Source: a virus. From it: DNA of 33,811 nucleotides. The position numbers were made by a program, and so were the translations under genes. Where the stretch lies: positions 1-33,811 of IMG/VR virus record IMGVR_UViG_3300042320_001220; one strand, given 5' to 3'. Position 1 is the first letter of the stretch. Each line of letters starts with the position of its first letter. The notes under the pieces are model-generated. The model saw nothing but the letters and a program-made list of their open reading frames with translations, made no database searches and was not told the origin of the DNA. This document shows, piece after piece, positions 6,333 to 14,504 of this stretch.

Positions 6333-6550
6333 TAGTCCCCACCCTCGATCGCATCGGCCAGCGCTAGGAGCGCGGCACGGCGACGCAAGAGGTCTGGGTG
6401 CGCCCTGCGAGGATCGGGCGGCTCCGGCAGCACCACCTCCACGGCGGCGCGGATGGCAGAGGCGTCGGTGCGGACGATGTTGCTGTAGCCGGCGCGATTT
6501 AGCGCCTTAGCAAACGCTGCGCGGAGCTCGGCGCGGGTGGGGATGGGCAT
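6332..6550 (-). CDS. Small hypothetical protein
   Basis: A 72-residue helical protein, starting MPIPTRAELRAAFAKALNRA, then an Arg/Ala/Leu-rich C-terminus (HPDLLRRRAALLALADAIEG). The ATG at 6550 follows a CCACTCACCACCACCGGC leader. It is coupled by TAATG to the zinc-ribbon gene downstream. No family recognised. Confidence 0.6.
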   Translation of the reverse strand: MPIPTRAELRAAFAKALNRAGYSNIVRTDASAIRAAVEVVLPEPPDPRRAHPDLLRRRAALLALADAIEGGD

Positions 6551-6605
6551 GCCGGTGGTGGTGAGTGGGGTAGGTGCCAGATGGGCTCCGGCGGGCCGTG
6601 GGTGG

Positions 6606-6962
6606 TTAGGCGGTGGCCAGGTGCCCCCAGTTGCGCAACAGGACCGTTGCATCGGCTCGGTAGATCGCAGCTACTTCACGCATCATCTGGCGGGTGAGCA
6701 CCACGCCAGAGCGGCGCAGATCAGCCAGGTGGTTCATCGTGCGGCCGTGGGCTGCATCGCGTGCGGCGCGGACTTCCTTGGTGATCTGCTGAGAGGTTTT
6801 GCCGGCGTTGCGTGCGGCGCAGGTGCGGCCGAAGAAGAACTCAGCGCCGGTGTCGTTGTTGCGCATCAGCACCGTGGCCTTGAGGTTTTGACGACCGCAG
6901 CAGTCGCAGGTCGTCACGGTGTCGTCGATGTGCAGGGCAGTCAGGTTCGCGTAGGTGGTCAT
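6606..6962 (-). CDS. Phage zinc-ribbon protein with FGxxCA motif
   Basis: A 118-residue protein. The N-terminal half has TCDCCGRQNLKATVLMRN, then EFFFGRTCAARNAGK, the layout (CxxCG, LK-TV-LR, FG-x2-CA) of a small zinc-binding protein found in many phages. The C-terminal half is helical (ITKEVRAARDAAHGRTMNHL). The ATG at 6962 follows CGCCACCACCGCACCACCG; the alternative start at 7001 would include the leader. The function is not established for the family. Confidence 0.65.
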   Translation of the reverse strand: MTTYANLTALHIDDTVTTCDCCGRQNLKATVLMRNNDTGAEFFFGRTCAARNAGKTSQQITKEVRAARDAAHGRTMNHLADLRRSGVVLTRQMMREVAAIYRADATVLLRNWGHLATA

Positions 6963-7059
6963 CGGTGGTGCGGTGGTGGCGGGAGCTCGTCTCCCATGCA
7001 CCTAATGTAACCCGTAGCGGACAGACTGACAACCACAGACCAGCCCAGTTAACAATCCG

Positions 7060-7851
7060 TCACGCCACCAGCAGCCCCAGCTGCAGCGCCGCTGCCTCCA
7101 ATGCCTTCCTGCTCCGCTTCCGCCGGGGTGGTTTCGGCTCAGGCGTCACCAGCGGCACGCTCACCGCCAGCCCCAGCTGCAGCACCTCCGACAGCCGCCG
7201 GCCCTGCAGGATTGCCTTAACCCGGCGGTGGAACTGCTCCATCGGCCCGGCAGGGTATGCCAAACGTCTGGGGTTGGCCCACCACTTGAGCAGCAGCCCG
7301 CGATCAGCAGGGTGGATGTTCCCCCATGCGGTGGTGACCAGATCCTTCAGCGGATCGATGCGGGGCAGCTCCAGCTCGGGTACGTCGTAACCGTCGGCGC
7401 CGTGAATGTCGTCCAGGTTGGCGGTGCCGGTCATGCTGCCCAGCATCTCGTTCAGCTCAGAGATCGACAGCCCGGACTGCTCAGCCACTTCCTGGGTGGT
7501 GAGCGATGGATCACCCATCAGCCGCTGAACCTTCCCCCACTTCTCCCGCCACTTGTTGGGGAACTTGATGGCATGGCCTTTGTCCCTGAACCAGTGGAGG
7601 ATTTCGCCGTTGATGAATGGGCAGACGATCGTTGATAGGGCATACGGCTGGCCGCTGCCGGGGTTGAGCCGGTCGGGGTCGTAGCGGCGGCAGCCACGAA
7701 TCAGGCCAACGAACGCGATCGCTTCCAGGTCGTCATACGGCTGGCCGGTCTTGCGGTGGAACCGCCAGGCGGCCTGTCTGGCAAGGCCTAGGTTGGCGGT
7801 GATCAGATCCTCGCTGATCGCGGTGGGGGTGGGGAAGGTGGTTGCGGTCAT
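7060..7851 (-). CDS. Phage sigma-70-like RNA polymerase sigma factor
   Basis: A 263-residue protein resembling the sigma-70 superfamily. Region 2 is recognisable (DLITANLGLARQAAWRFHRK, YDDLEAIAFVGLIRGCRRYD, GEILHWFRDKGHAIKFP), covering core binding and -10 recognition. A region-3-like HTH follows (TTQEVAEQSGLSISELNEML). The C-terminus (DLVTTAWGNIHPADRGLLLKW, then PMEQFHRRVKAILQG) aligns only loosely with region 4, so -35 recognition may be altered. The ATG at 7851 overlaps the upstream stop (ATGA), ending a five-gene coupled chain. The first nine residues (MTATTFPTP) nearly duplicate the start of the upstream protein. It could redirect transcription to phage promoters. Confidence 0.75.
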   Translation of the reverse strand: MTATTFPTPTAISEDLITANLGLARQAAWRFHRKTGQPYDDLEAIAFVGLIRGCRRYDPDRLNPGSGQPYALSTIVCPFINGEILHWFRDKGHAIKFPNKWREKWGKVQRLMGDPSLTTQEVAEQSGLSISELNEMLGSMTGTANLDDIHGADGYDVPELELPRIDPLKDLVTTAWGNIHPADRGLLLKWWANPRRLAYPAGPMEQFHRRVKAILQGRRLSEVLQLGLAVSVPLVTPEPKPPRRKRSRKALEAAALQLGLLVA

Positions 7852-8066
7852 GATCGGTGTTCTTCCAATACCCGCCGCAGGTTGTAGATGGCTCGCTGCC
7901 ACCAGTGTTCGTGGCGGTCGCACCAATGATGGAGTGTTCGCAATTGGCGCGTGGCTGGATCAAACTCTGAAACAACAAAGTCAGCGGGCTGGCAGCAGCA
8001 GTCACACAGGATTTCGTGCGGCTGATCATCTAATGCGTTGGGGGTGGGGAAGGTGGTTACGGTCAT
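7848..8066 (-). CDS. Small Cys/His-rich protein
   Basis: A 72-residue protein. The N-terminal MTVTTFPTP duplicates the start of the sigma-like gene downstream. A CDCCCQ cluster follows, then HHWCDRHEHWWQRA, giving enough Cys/His for metal binding. It overlaps the genes on both sides by ATGA. Possibly an accessory to the sigma factor, by position only. Confidence 0.6.
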   Translation of the reverse strand: MTVTTFPTPNALDDQPHEILCDCCCQPADFVVSEFDPATRQLRTLHHWCDRHEHWWQRAIYNLRRVLEEHRS

Positions 8067-8308
8067 GGGTGGGGCTCCGGTCGGCAGCACCGAATGGGCA
8101 GCAGCTGAACGCTGGAGGGCAGCCAGTGTTTTTCGCCGTACCAGGGGCCGTTGCTCCAGGCCCACTCCCAGCGGTATCCAGTCCAACGACCCCACCAGCA
8201 GAACCCAAGCGAGGTCGTGTCTTTCACATCCGGCCGACGCCCTGCCAGCGGGATGGGTCGAGGTGCGGGCCAACCCGGCCAGAACCGCCGCAGCAGTGAG
8301 CGGATCAC
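8063..8308 (-). CDS. Small Trp-rich protein
   Basis: An 81-residue protein, GTG start at 8308 overlapping the upstream stop (GTGA) and ATGA at its end. The middle is very aromatic (LGFCWWGRWTGYRWEWAWSN, then GPWYGEKHWLP). The basic N-terminus (MIRSLLRRFWPG) is amphipathic and could associate with membrane. No family recognised; it is supported mainly by its tight fit between coupled genes. Confidence 0.5.
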   Translation of the reverse strand: MIRSLLRRFWPGWPAPRPIPLAGRRPDVKDTTSLGFCWWGRWTGYRWEWAWSNGPWYGEKHWLPSSVQLLPIRCCRPEPHP

Positions 8309-8640
8309 AGCCCCACCTCCCGCTCACCGTTGCCAACGATGTAGGCCTGACCATCGGGCACGGGGCCACCAGGCCAGTGAGGCTTCGGCACGATGTGCAG
8401 CGGCGCAGGCCAGAACCCGTGGCGGGTGGGGATGTCGGCGCCGACAGCCAGCCAGGACCAGTCCGGTGAGCGCAGCAGTCTCCTGGTGAGCCGCTGCCAG
8501 AACGTGGTGCGCCACTCCACCCTGATTACTTCACCGGTGTCAGGGTCGCAGGCGAACACATGATCCAGCTGGCGGCCGGTGGCATCGAACACCCAGCAGC
8601 CTTGCGGGTGGCGCTCCAGGACCTCGGCGGCGGTGATCAT
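8305..8640 (-). CDS. Hypothetical protein
   Basis: A 111-residue protein, starting MITAAEVLERHPQGCWVFDA, then beta-rich segments (HVFACDPDTGEVIRVEW) and aromatic stretches (FWPAPLHIVPKPHWPGG). ATG at 8640 is chosen from the TGATG overlap; GTG at 8643 is an equal alternative. Part of the coupled chain leading to the sigma factor. No family recognised. Confidence 0.6.
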   Translation of the reverse strand: MITAAEVLERHPQGCWVFDATGRQLDHVFACDPDTGEVIRVEWRTTFWQRLTRRLLRSPDWSWLAVGADIPTRHGFWPAPLHIVPKPHWPGGPVPDGQAYIVGNGEREVGL

Positions 8641-8819
8641 CACAACCTCGCCTCCACCTCGACGCGGTAGCTGGCGGGAGCACCCAGCACGATCACAGGA
8701 TCAATGAACACGCTGGTGACCGTGGTGCCGGTCTCAGCCGAGAACTCGCGCAGGCGATGAGCGATGATCTGCTCAAGCGCGGCCTTGGCCGCTTTGGCTT
8801 CGGGGATGGTGGTGGTCAT
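8640..8819 (-). CDS. Small hypothetical protein
   Basis: A 59-residue protein, an N-terminal helix (IPEAKAAKAALEQIIAHRL) then a strand-rich half ending VIVLGAPASYRVEVEARL. The ATG at 8819 follows TTACCCACCGCATACGCC. It starts the coupled chain running to the sigma factor and lies 22 bp after the TerL stop. No family recognised. Confidence 0.6.
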   Translation of the reverse strand: MTTTIPEAKAAKAALEQIIAHRLREFSAETGTTVTSVFIDPVIVLGAPASYRVEVEARL

Positions 8820-8841
8820 GGCGTATGCGGTGGGTAAGTGA

Positions 8842-10431
8842 TCACCTGAAACCCGGCGTCGTGGAGAGCCGGCGCTGCCTGGGTTTGAAGGTGTCGGCAT
8901 CAGCGAACGGATCTGGTGGCGGTGCACCAGATCCACGGCCGTAGTGGACTGTGGAGACGCGCATCGGGCCGGTGCCCTGGACGTAGTTGACAGCCTGCGT
9001 GGTGGAGTCCACAAGGTCATCGAACGTGTCGCCAGGGAACCGCACCAGCTGCGACACCAGTACCGATAGCAGCGGGTGGTTACGCGGCAGCCAGACGCGG
9101 CCCTGGTTGAACTCAGGCGTTGCTGCATTGGCGCGGGCGATCTTCCCGCCAATGGGGTTCACAGCGATCACGCTGAACCCTGCAGCAGCACGCTTGAGGG
9201 TGGAGATCACTGCCGGACCGTTCGCCTTGTCTTCCACCAGCAGCTCACCGAATGCCCAGCGGGGCCAGAGGGCGGCGATGGAGTCCATGGTGCCGGCGAA
9301 GTCGAGCCGTTGGTTGAGCATGTCCAACAGCCACAGGCCGGCGCTGTCCTGGCCCCAGAGGGTGAAGGCCACCATGTCCGTGCCGGCTGAGTCTTTGAAC
9401 GCGCAGTCGATCGATGCCAGGCGCCGCACGAATCGACCAGGGAGGGTGGCATCACCGGGTTGGCCGGGGCGATCGGCGGTGCCGTAGTACCGGAACATCT
9501 CCGCACTGAAGATCGTGCCCTTGCCAGGTGTTGGCCGCTGCTGGTACAGCGCCTCCCAATCACGGGTGGGTGTGTTGAGGCGTTTCTTGCGTGCCCATTC
9601 CTCGTCGTATCTGCTGGGGTCTAGCGCCTGGCCAGGTTCGCGGTCGTCAGGCTCGCGGGTGACCAGTGCCGGCAGTGGTTTGATCACCGGTTCAGCGATC
9701 ATCGGCAGGCTGATCACATGCCAGGGTTCGGCCGCGTCGCCGTCGCCGTCGCGCTCGAGCTGCTCCACCTGCTGCAGCAGCCAGCCGATCAGGTCGGCCT
9801 CTGCCCAGCGGGTGTGGGTGATGAGCTTGATGCCACCCGGTTCTTCGCGGGTGTTCAGGACGGTTGACCACCAGTTGTAGAGCTGACGTCTATACGCTGC
9901 GGATTCGGCCTCCTCGCGGCCCTTGATCGGGTCATCCACGTTGAGGAAGTCAGCCGGCAGGCCGGTGCCCTTGCCGACGCCTGCAGCCCAGAACCCACCG
10001 AGGCCGCCAGCGGTTTTCCAGCGGTCTTTGCCGGTGCTGGAGGGGTGCAGCGTGCCACCAGAGGCGAGGTAGTAATCCCGTGCCGCCTCGCCGAACTCTG
10101 CAGCGAGCGTTTGGGTGTTGGCGCCCTGGCCCCAGGTGCGATCGGGGAACTTGCGGAGGAAGTACCCAGGCAGGAATCGGCTGAAGATGGTGGATTTGAA
10201 GTGCCGTGGCGGCAGCTCGACCATCAGCCGTGGCAGTTCACCATCAGCAACACGCTGGGCGATGGCGATGAGGCGGTTGGTGTGGCGGGTGAAGGGGAAG
10301 CTGGGGAAGACAGCGGCGATGTAGTCGCCGAAACTGCGGGTGTAGGGGGCAGTGGGTGGGATTGCGGAGACGGTGAGCTGCCCGAGCCTGGCCCTGGCGA
10401 GTGCTGCTGTGATCGGGTCAGCGGTCAGCAT
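8842..10431 (-). CDS. terL: Terminase large subunit
   Basis: A 529-residue packaging motor and nuclease that pumps DNA into the prohead. The Walker A-like PPRHFKST (residues 74-81) is the variant typical of Terminase_6-type large subunits. Walker B is FLNVDDP (162-168), with an ITHTRW coupling segment near 204. The RNase H-like nuclease is marked by SIDCAFKDSAGTD (first Asp about 342) and LLVEDKANGP (about 398-407). The ATG at 10431 lies within the TerS 3' end; GTG at 10440 is the alternative. It acts with TerS encoded just upstream. The length is normal for the family. Confidence 0.93.
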   Translation of the reverse strand: MLTADPITAALARARLGQLTVSAIPPTAPYTRSFGDYIAAVFPSFPFTRHTNRLIAIAQRVADGELPRLMVELPPRHFKSTIFSRFLPGYFLRKFPDRTWGQGANTQTLAAEFGEAARDYYLASGGTLHPSSTGKDRWKTAGGLGGFWAAGVGKGTGLPADFLNVDDPIKGREEAESAAYRRQLYNWWSTVLNTREEPGGIKLITHTRWAEADLIGWLLQQVEQLERDGDGDAAEPWHVISLPMIAEPVIKPLPALVTREPDDREPGQALDPSRYDEEWARKKRLNTPTRDWEALYQQRPTPGKGTIFSAEMFRYYGTADRPGQPGDATLPGRFVRRLASIDCAFKDSAGTDMVAFTLWGQDSAGLWLLDMLNQRLDFAGTMDSIAALWPRWAFGELLVEDKANGPAVISTLKRAAAGFSVIAVNPIGGKIARANAATPEFNQGRVWLPRNHPLLSVLVSQLVRFPGDTFDDLVDSTTQAVNYVQGTGPMRVSTVHYGRGSGAPPPDPFADADTFKPRQRRLSTTPGFR

Positions 10432-10885
10432 CGGGGACACCCAGCCCCTGCGCCTGCAGGTTCAGCAGCAGTCGAGTGCGTTGATCGTCGTTCAAGTCGG
10501 CTGCTTCGATGGCTTGAACGACCGTGCCAAGTGTGCGTTGAACAGCGCGACGCTCAGCGGCAGCATCGCTGAACTGATCGCGTGTAATTGGGTGATGCGT
10601 TAGGAGCCAGGTGATGGCGTTGACATTGCCTGATTCAGCTTGGCCGTGAAGGGATTGCAGGTAAGACTCTGCAATTTTGGAAACGCCCCTATTGATGACT
10701 CCCCACAATCTGCCTTCATTTGTTGACTCATCAGAATTGCGGCCTTTCTGAATCCAACGTTCCCAGGTTGTTTTTGCAACACCAAGCCTGGATGCCATGA
10801 GGGCATGGGGAAGGCCAAGATCTGCCATCTGCTGCGCCTTGGCGATGATCTCGTCAGTGAGCGTTGAAGGCCTACCGGCTGGCAC
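10418..10885 (-). CDS. terS: Terminase small subunit
   Basis: A 155-residue protein expected to recognise the packaging site and recruit TerL. The N-terminus MPAGRPSTLTDEIIAKAQQM leads into an HTH (HALMASRLGVAKTTWERWIQ), as in many small terminases, followed by a helical oligomerisation region. The start is a GTG at 10885. A repeated-operator copy (site B, 10928-10943) with a possible TAAGCT -10 lies upstream. It overlaps the TerL start. Assignment rests on the HTH and adjacency to TerL. Confidence 0.85.
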   Translation of the reverse strand: MPAGRPSTLTDEIIAKAQQMADLGLPHALMASRLGVAKTTWERWIQKGRNSDESTNEGRLWGVINRGVSKIAESYLQSLHGQAESGNVNAITWLLTHHPITRDQFSDAAAERRAVQRTLGTVVQAIEAADLNDDQRTRLLLNLQAQGLGVPDADR

Positions 10886-10927
10886 TGGTGTGCGGGTGCG
10901 GTGATCGCCTACAGCTTAGCGGGTTGC

Positions 10928-10943
10928 GTTGCTGTTGGGCAAC
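10928..10943 (-). promoter_or_regulatory. Repeated operator, site B
   Basis: Minus-strand GTTGCCCAACAGCAAC matches the consensus with one mismatch. An extra GCAAC follows, then TAAGCT as a candidate -10 for terS. It ends 42 bp upstream of the terS start. Confidence 0.6.
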
Positions 10944-10947
10944 CGCA

Positions 10948-11814
10948 TCAGGTGGCGGGCTCCAGGGCCACGTCAACGCCGTCTGGGGTGGGCCTAAGGC
11001 GTAGGAACACACCACCGAGCGATTTAGGCATCACGATGCGCTCGACGGCCCAGCCAGCGCCTTCTGCGAACTCTTCCTTGTAGGTGCCGGTCTGGACGTG
11101 CCAGCGCTGTGCGATGCGCTGGCGGCCGGCGGCCGTGAGGCGGTAGCACGGGTGGGAAACGATGGTGCGTTCGTGGTTATGACCGTTGACGTAGAGGTCG
11201 GCCTCTGCGACGGCTGCATAACGCATGCCACCGAGGGTGCCCTTGGTCACGATGCCGCCCCATGCACCGTGATGGAAGAACAGGGCAACGCGGCGGATGC
11301 GTTCACCACGGGTTTTACCGGGGCGGTAGAAGGTGAACCAGATCCAGCCTTGGTAGCGCATGTGTTCGACCGGTGAGCTGTAGCGATCCCGCATGAGGCG
11401 GGTCATGTTGCCGAGCGGGTCGATTTCGTTGTGGTTGATGATGGCGGTTTCATGGTTGCCATCGCTCATCATCAGGATGGTTTGCGCGAATGGTTTAAGC
11501 CATTCCGCGCATTCGCTGAATACTAGATCGAAGTAATTGCTACCGAGGTGCTCAGGGCGGATGGAGCCCTTGGAGCCACGACGGTCTTTCTTGCCCTGCA
11601 TCAGGCAAAGGATGTCACCGAAAAAGAGGGCATGACCGCCACGACCCTGAACGTGCTTGAGGTGTTTGCGCAGGAGCTCGCGGTCACAGTGTGGGTTGTC
11701 GAGGTGAATGTCTGATGCGAGTAGGAACTCGTGCGGATCAGCGTGGCTGTATGGGATGCGGATTTCCAACAGCTCAGGGCTGTGGCGGATCAGCTGGAGC
11801 TTGCTGAGCGTCAC
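10948..11814 (-). CDS. Calcineurin-like metallophosphoesterase
   Basis: A 288-residue two-metal phosphoesterase. All hallmark motifs are present in order: D-x-H (ASDIHLDN), GD (FFGDIL), GNHE (SDGNHET), HH (LFFHHGAWGG) and G-H-x-H (YVNGHNHER). Such folds cleave phosphomono- or diesters; nuclease and phosphatase activities are both known and cannot be told apart here. The GTG at 11814 is preferred because operator site G lies just upstream. The frame stays open to a TTG at 11901, which would translate the operator. It precedes terS, so it may serve packaging or DNA processing. Confidence 0.85.
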   Translation of the reverse strand: MTLSKLQLIRHSPELLEIRIPYSHADPHEFLLASDIHLDNPHCDRELLRKHLKHVQGRGGHALFFGDILCLMQGKKDRRGSKGSIRPEHLGSNYFDLVFSECAEWLKPFAQTILMMSDGNHETAIINHNEIDPLGNMTRLMRDRYSSPVEHMRYQGWIWFTFYRPGKTRGERIRRVALFFHHGAWGGIVTKGTLGGMRYAAVAEADLYVNGHNHERTIVSHPCYRLTAAGRQRIAQRWHVQTGTYKEEFAEGAGWAVERIVMPKSLGGVFLRLRPTPDGVDVALEPAT

Positions 11815-11859
11815 CCGGTCTGTTGCTGTTGCTGCAGTTTGCCTGCCGAGAGCGGATGT

Positions 11860-11875
11860 GTTGCGGGTGGGCAAC
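11860..11875 (-). promoter_or_regulatory. Repeated operator, site G
   Basis: Minus-strand GTTGCCCACCCGCAAC matches the consensus except at one position. It lies 46 bp upstream of the preferred metallophosphoesterase start. No clear -10 follows. Confidence 0.5.
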
Positions 11876-11922
11876 GGATCCAGGGGGTTGCCAACTTCCA
11901 ACCTCTGCCAACCTTTGTCTTA

Positions 11923-11952
11923 GGAGGCAGGAAAACGGCTATTCCTGCCTCC
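11923..11952. terminator. 11-bp hairpin in intergenic region
   Basis: GGAGGCAGGAA (11923-11933) pairs perfectly with TTCCTGCCTCC (11942-11952), loop 8 nt. The region 11902-12162 lies between the VapE gene and the metallophosphoesterase and holds no gene. It also carries repeats of AACCTCTGCC-ACC (near 11900 and 12052). On the plus strand CTTTTT follows 18 nt later; on the minus strand there is no U-tract. Probably ends the primase transcript or acts as a leader structure. Confidence 0.55.
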
Positions 11953-12162
11953 TACCCCCCTATCTCCCCTCTTTTTATCAATTCTTCTTAAGAGGTTAGA
12001 AGGTTAGCAAGGGTAGAAGACGCCATGCGCCGCAGCCGATTTGCCGCTGCTAACCTCTGCCGACCAGGTTGGCAATCCCGTCAGTCCAGGGTGGGTCCCA
12101 GGATGAGACAAAAAAAGAGGTCAGCAAGTTGCCGACCTGGGAGGGCGATGGTTAGCAGCTGC

Positions 12163-14502
12163 TCAGCCCTTGGTGAACACCCACCGTTGGACACCAGCAA
12201 CGCTACGCCGAGCCTTGCCGTAGCCGAGTTCACGCATAATGGTGGCCACCTGCATTTGATCAGCACGGGTCTGCCGTTCAGTGGGCTTAGCGATGGCTTT
12301 GCTGAGGATCGTCTCTGATGTGAGTTCAGCGTTGAAATTACTGGGCCTGGACAGCCAGTCAACGATGGGCGTCTTCCACGGGTTTTCCACCTGATAGTTT
12401 TCGTTCTCTTGGCTGACGATCGTGGCCAGTTCAGGCGGCAGGAAGTTGGCTTCGCCGTCGCGGTAGGCCTTGACAGCACCAGCCCAGATGGCGTCCCTTT
12501 CGGCCATAAGGTTGGGCGTGTCGATTGGTTTGGTTTCGGTGCAAGTTGTGGGAACCACCCAGAAGCGGCGGTTGCCGGTGTCATCTTGGAGGAAGCCGGT
12601 TGAGCGGTTTGTTGAGCCAACGATGATCCCGCGCCTGGGGAATGCTTCGGTGGCCTTGCCGTAGGGCACGCGGAATAGGTCGGTTGATTGGGAAAGGAAC
12701 GATTTGATCTGGCCGGCGTGCTTTCGGCCCATGATGTGGTCGAGTTCCGCCCATTCCATGATCCATGAGCGGTGCAGAACCATTAGGTCGTCTTTGCTGG
12801 AGATGTCGCCTAGGGCATCAGAAAAGAACGCGCCGCCGAGGGCAGACCAGAAGGATGATTTGCGGGCGCCTTGCTCACCCATCAGGACGCAAGCGGTATC
12901 GTGTTTGCAGCCCGGCTCAAAGATCCGTTTTACGGCACCGATGAGGGTGCACCGGATCATGTGGTCGTAGATGGTGGTTTTGCCTAAGTCTGCGTCTTCG
13001 GGCCTGAGGTATGCGCTTGCTAGGCCGCCGATGTAGGCCGGCTCAACCGTGGCGGCGACGTGCTCCAGGTAGAGCGCCACGGGGTCGTAGGGGTGTTCGT
13101 GCGCCACCTGGACCAGGCAGTCCACCGCGAGCTCCTTCGAGACCTTGTAGCCCTGCTCGGCGAGCGAGAGGTAGAACCGCTCGGCGCCTTCCAGCACGGC
13201 GCCGTCCATCTCGATCTGTTGGCTGAATCGGTTGAACCGGATCCGGTCGGAGCCAGCCTGTGCGCGAAGCATGGTGAGCAGCTCAGCTGCGTCCACGGGC
13301 TGCAGCTTGCCGGGTGATGACGAGATTCCTTGGTTGAGTTCAGAGACCTGCTTGGCCAGGCCTTTGATCTTCGCCTTTGTGCGCTCGAAATCTGGCGAGC
13401 TTGGTTGGAGCCCCTTGAGCGTGGATCGTGCTTCCTTTAGTTCCGACTCCAGTTCACCGATCGTCTTGGCGTTAGGCGAGGAAGCCAGAGCAGTGGTTCT
13501 AGGCGGCAGCGCCGGTCTGGCAGTCCGGGTGTGAAACCTCAGCCGTGATTCGAGCTTGTCGAGGGGGGTGCCGGGGTGTGGGTTGTGCGCAGCTGCGCCC
13601 TCGAAGCGTTTGCGGGCCTTGCGTGCGTCGAAGTCCCTGGCCTTGGCCTGAGCTGCTGAGATGTGCTGCTCAAAGGCCTCAGCCGCTGTGATGTCGGGGC
13701 GATGGCCCTGATCGATGATCCATTGCTCGGTACCCTGCAGGTCGAGGGCCAGCTTGAGCTGATCGTCATTCCACTGACCAGGCGTGCCGCCGGTTTCAAC
13801 GAGAGTACGGCTGTCAAGAGTGATGAAGTCCAGCAACGGCAGGGTTGCTGGGATGGTGGGTTGAGGTGCGGCAGTAAGCAGCGGTGTGGGTTGCGGCTCG
13901 GGATCCTCGAATAACAGGGCGATCAGAGATTCTGGTGCCTCAGCAACCCCGGCTTCTGCGGGTGATCGGCCTTTGATCCAGCGGTAGCTGCCGGTGATGG
14001 GGTGAGCGCCGATGACGACGGACTGGTGACGATTCCAGCGAAGGTCGAGCTGCTCAGCCTTGCCGTCAGCGTCCACCTTGCCAGTGTCGAAGACGCGGCG
14101 GTTACGCATCCTGGGCCAGTAGCGCTCAGGCACCGTGAACAGCACCTGAAAGCGGCCATCGCGGCCAGAGGTGCAGGTGGCGGTTTTGGGGAGGCTGCGG
14201 GGCGGGATGCCTAGTTTTTCGAGCTGCTCAGTCGCTGATATGCCGTCGTGATCTAGGAACAGGAGGCCGCCTGAAAGCGGGCCAGCGATGACGCCGATGG
14301 CTTTGGCCTTAACGATCCTCTTCTCAGTCTTATCTCCTACCTTGAACTCGATTTCGCTGCCAATGGTGATCTCTTTGGCGGCTTGCTCCTTGGTGAGGGG
14401 ATTGGCTTGCCAGTTGTCTAGGTATGGCCGCTTGTTGCCGCTGACGGCAACGAGTCCCCAGGATGCTGGGAGCTCCTGGAGCTGTTCTAGGAGCGTTGGC
14501 AT
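12163..14502 (-). CDS. PrimPol-VapE type primase/helicase
   Basis: A 779-residue replication protein combining two modules. Residues about 10-200 look like a bifunctional primase/polymerase domain, with FLDHDG (82-87), GRDGRFQVLF (113-122) and the WNRHQSVVIGAHP block (156-168). Residues about 345-395 are a coiled linker (LESELKEARS). Residues 480-760 match the VapE ATPase family: Walker A GEQGARKSS (542-550), Walker B EWAEL (583-587), the VPYGKATEAFPRR segment and STNRSTGFLQDDTGNRRFW. It should prime and unwind phage DNA. HNH and RHH genes lie just upstream on the same strand, 2 and 407 bp away. Confidence 0.88.
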   Translation of the reverse strand: MPTLLEQLQELPASWGLVAVSGNKRPYLDNWQANPLTKEQAAKEITIGSEIEFKVGDKTEKRIVKAKAIGVIAGPLSGGLLFLDHDGISATEQLEKLGIPPRSLPKTATCTSGRDGRFQVLFTVPERYWPRMRNRRVFDTGKVDADGKAEQLDLRWNRHQSVVIGAHPITGSYRWIKGRSPAEAGVAEAPESLIALLFEDPEPQPTPLLTAAPQPTIPATLPLLDFITLDSRTLVETGGTPGQWNDDQLKLALDLQGTEQWIIDQGHRPDITAAEAFEQHISAAQAKARDFDARKARKRFEGAAAHNPHPGTPLDKLESRLRFHTRTARPALPPRTTALASSPNAKTIGELESELKEARSTLKGLQPSSPDFERTKAKIKGLAKQVSELNQGISSSPGKLQPVDAAELLTMLRAQAGSDRIRFNRFSQQIEMDGAVLEGAERFYLSLAEQGYKVSKELAVDCLVQVAHEHPYDPVALYLEHVAATVEPAYIGGLASAYLRPEDADLGKTTIYDHMIRCTLIGAVKRIFEPGCKHDTACVLMGEQGARKSSFWSALGGAFFSDALGDISSKDDLMVLHRSWIMEWAELDHIMGRKHAGQIKSFLSQSTDLFRVPYGKATEAFPRRGIIVGSTNRSTGFLQDDTGNRRFWVVPTTCTETKPIDTPNLMAERDAIWAGAVKAYRDGEANFLPPELATIVSQENENYQVENPWKTPIVDWLSRPSNFNAELTSETILSKAIAKPTERQTRADQMQVATIMRELGYGKARRSVAGVQRWVFTKG

Positions 14503-14504
14503 CG

